Source of the DNA: Glandiceps talaboti
Lineage: Eukaryota; Hemichordata; Enteropneusta; Spengelidae
Length of the DNA: 64,000 bases
Assembly (NCBI RefSeq): GCF_964340395.1
Contig: NC_135558.1
Coordinates: 3,822,501-3,886,500 of the forward strand
Direction: 5' to 3'
The stretch's first letter is position 1; every line of letters starts with the position of its first letter. Shown piece after piece: positions 63,132 to 64,000 of the stretch. Below the pieces are notes generated by a model, which saw nothing but the letters and a program-made list of their open reading frames with translations, did no database searches and was not told where the DNA came from. A program made the translations under genes and the position numbers.

Positions 63132-63697
63132 CAAGTTTGGTGTATGTTTACATTATTCAACATATACATATACTCTCTATACATACATACATGTATATTG
63201 AAAGATTCATGGGTACATCTTTGATTCTTCAACTGAAATTTTGTTGTCGTTGTACATTTGATGTAAAAGTGAATAATTATGATGTATATGGAAATATATA
63301 CTTCAGCTGCACTCACAAACATGGACATGGGGAGGGAGAGAAGAATGTTTGGTTGCCACCCCTTAGTTTTTCAACAACAAAAATCCTCTGGACAGTCAAA
63401 TATATTGCAACTACCCCTCCTGTGGATTGTAAACATTTGCAGTGCAAGTACCCCCCTCCCCCTCCTTCCCACATTCTCATTCCCTCCCCCTCATGCAGAG
63501 TTTGTGAAGGGCACTTTTATAGTAATCTACAATGTATCAGTGGTTGTTGATGGCCTTCAAATCACCACTATTTTGACTTAAGGCTCTTTTGAGGATGGAG
63601 TTCAGGTGTCTCTGTATACATGTTAAAAGGGTATAACAGACAGTTAGTAAAAGGGAACAACATAGCAAAAACCAACAAAGTATGGTGGATACACAGA

Positions 63698-63840
63698 CAG
63701 ACAGACAGACAGGCAGGCAGGCAGACATACATACATACATACATACATACATACATACATACATACATACATACATACACACACACATACATACATACAT
63801 ACATACATACATACATACATACATACATACATACATACGA

Positions 63841-63904
<64 letters not shown>
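63698..63904. repeat. (CAGA)n/(CATA)n/(GT)n compound microsatellite
   Basis: ACAGAC units, GGCA units, then CATA units to about 63837 with a short CA interruption near 63778, then about 58 bases of GT (63846-63904). Tyr-Ile-His-Thr and Cys-Val frames are artefacts. Confidence 0.97.
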
Positions 63905-63906
<2 letters not shown>

Positions 63907-64000
63907 TAACTGAAAATTGTGTGACTTTACCAAATAATTGAACACAAAAAAAAAGAAGTATATGGCTAACTATTTGACTGCCATGCATCTGAATACTAAA

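Overview
This 64-kb window is intronic DNA from a eukaryote with large introns, most likely a bilaterian invertebrate. It is AT-rich and carries a spliced-gene exon with canonical GT/AG sites, a tRNA-derived SINE, several short non-autonomous DNA transposons, many minisatellites and long microsatellites. The sequence alone does not settle the phylum; a marine lophotrochozoan or a hemichordate are guesses. There are no prokaryotic operons, ribosome binding sites or phage genes.

One protein-coding exon is recognisable, on the + strand at 26182..26435. Its translation matches the N-terminal part of heparan sulfate 2-O-sulfotransferase (HS2ST1). It covers part of the Golgi stem, the PAPS-binding loop (NRVPKTASTSF) and a conserved NTT glycosylation sequon. 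It has a polypyrimidine tract and AG acceptor in front and a GTAAG donor behind. No other HS2ST exon was recognised, so the flanking introns appear to be at least 26 kb and 37 kb long.

Layout. 1-5.3 kb: a tRNA-derived SINE with 9-bp target-site duplication, and small tandem repeats. 6-9.4 kb: a CA microsatellite, two copies of a foldback repeat, and a 48-bp minisatellite. 12-14.2 kb: a decayed ~85-bp tandem array with poly-C and a 230-bp CT tract, carrying a TA-flanked palindromic MITE, then a GACA/CAGT-rich tract. 14.6-25 kb: several tandem duplications and an 83-bp inverted-repeat element. 26.2 kb: the exon. 28-36 kb: a ~60-bp array, ATTC/ATCC repeats, a 25-bp minisatellite and a ~135-bp array. 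37-42 kb: two long AG tracts, a 43-bp array with an ATTGG in each unit, a 147-bp MITE with 32-bp inverted repeats and 9-bp TSD, and CAT/CAA and GT/GAAT microsatellites. 46-64 kb: further minisatellites, a foldback repeat family with an 83-bp element nested inside one copy, and GT, poly-G and CATA microsatellites.

I did not find an undescribed gene system here. The most informative observations concern repeat biology: a minisatellite that seems to have arisen from half of a MITE, microsatellites seeded repeatedly at the same position of a tandem unit, nested MITEs, and a regular 43-bp array of CCAAT-like motifs in an HS2ST intron. Most open reading frames in the window are low-complexity translations of microsatellites or chance frames and are not annotated as genes.
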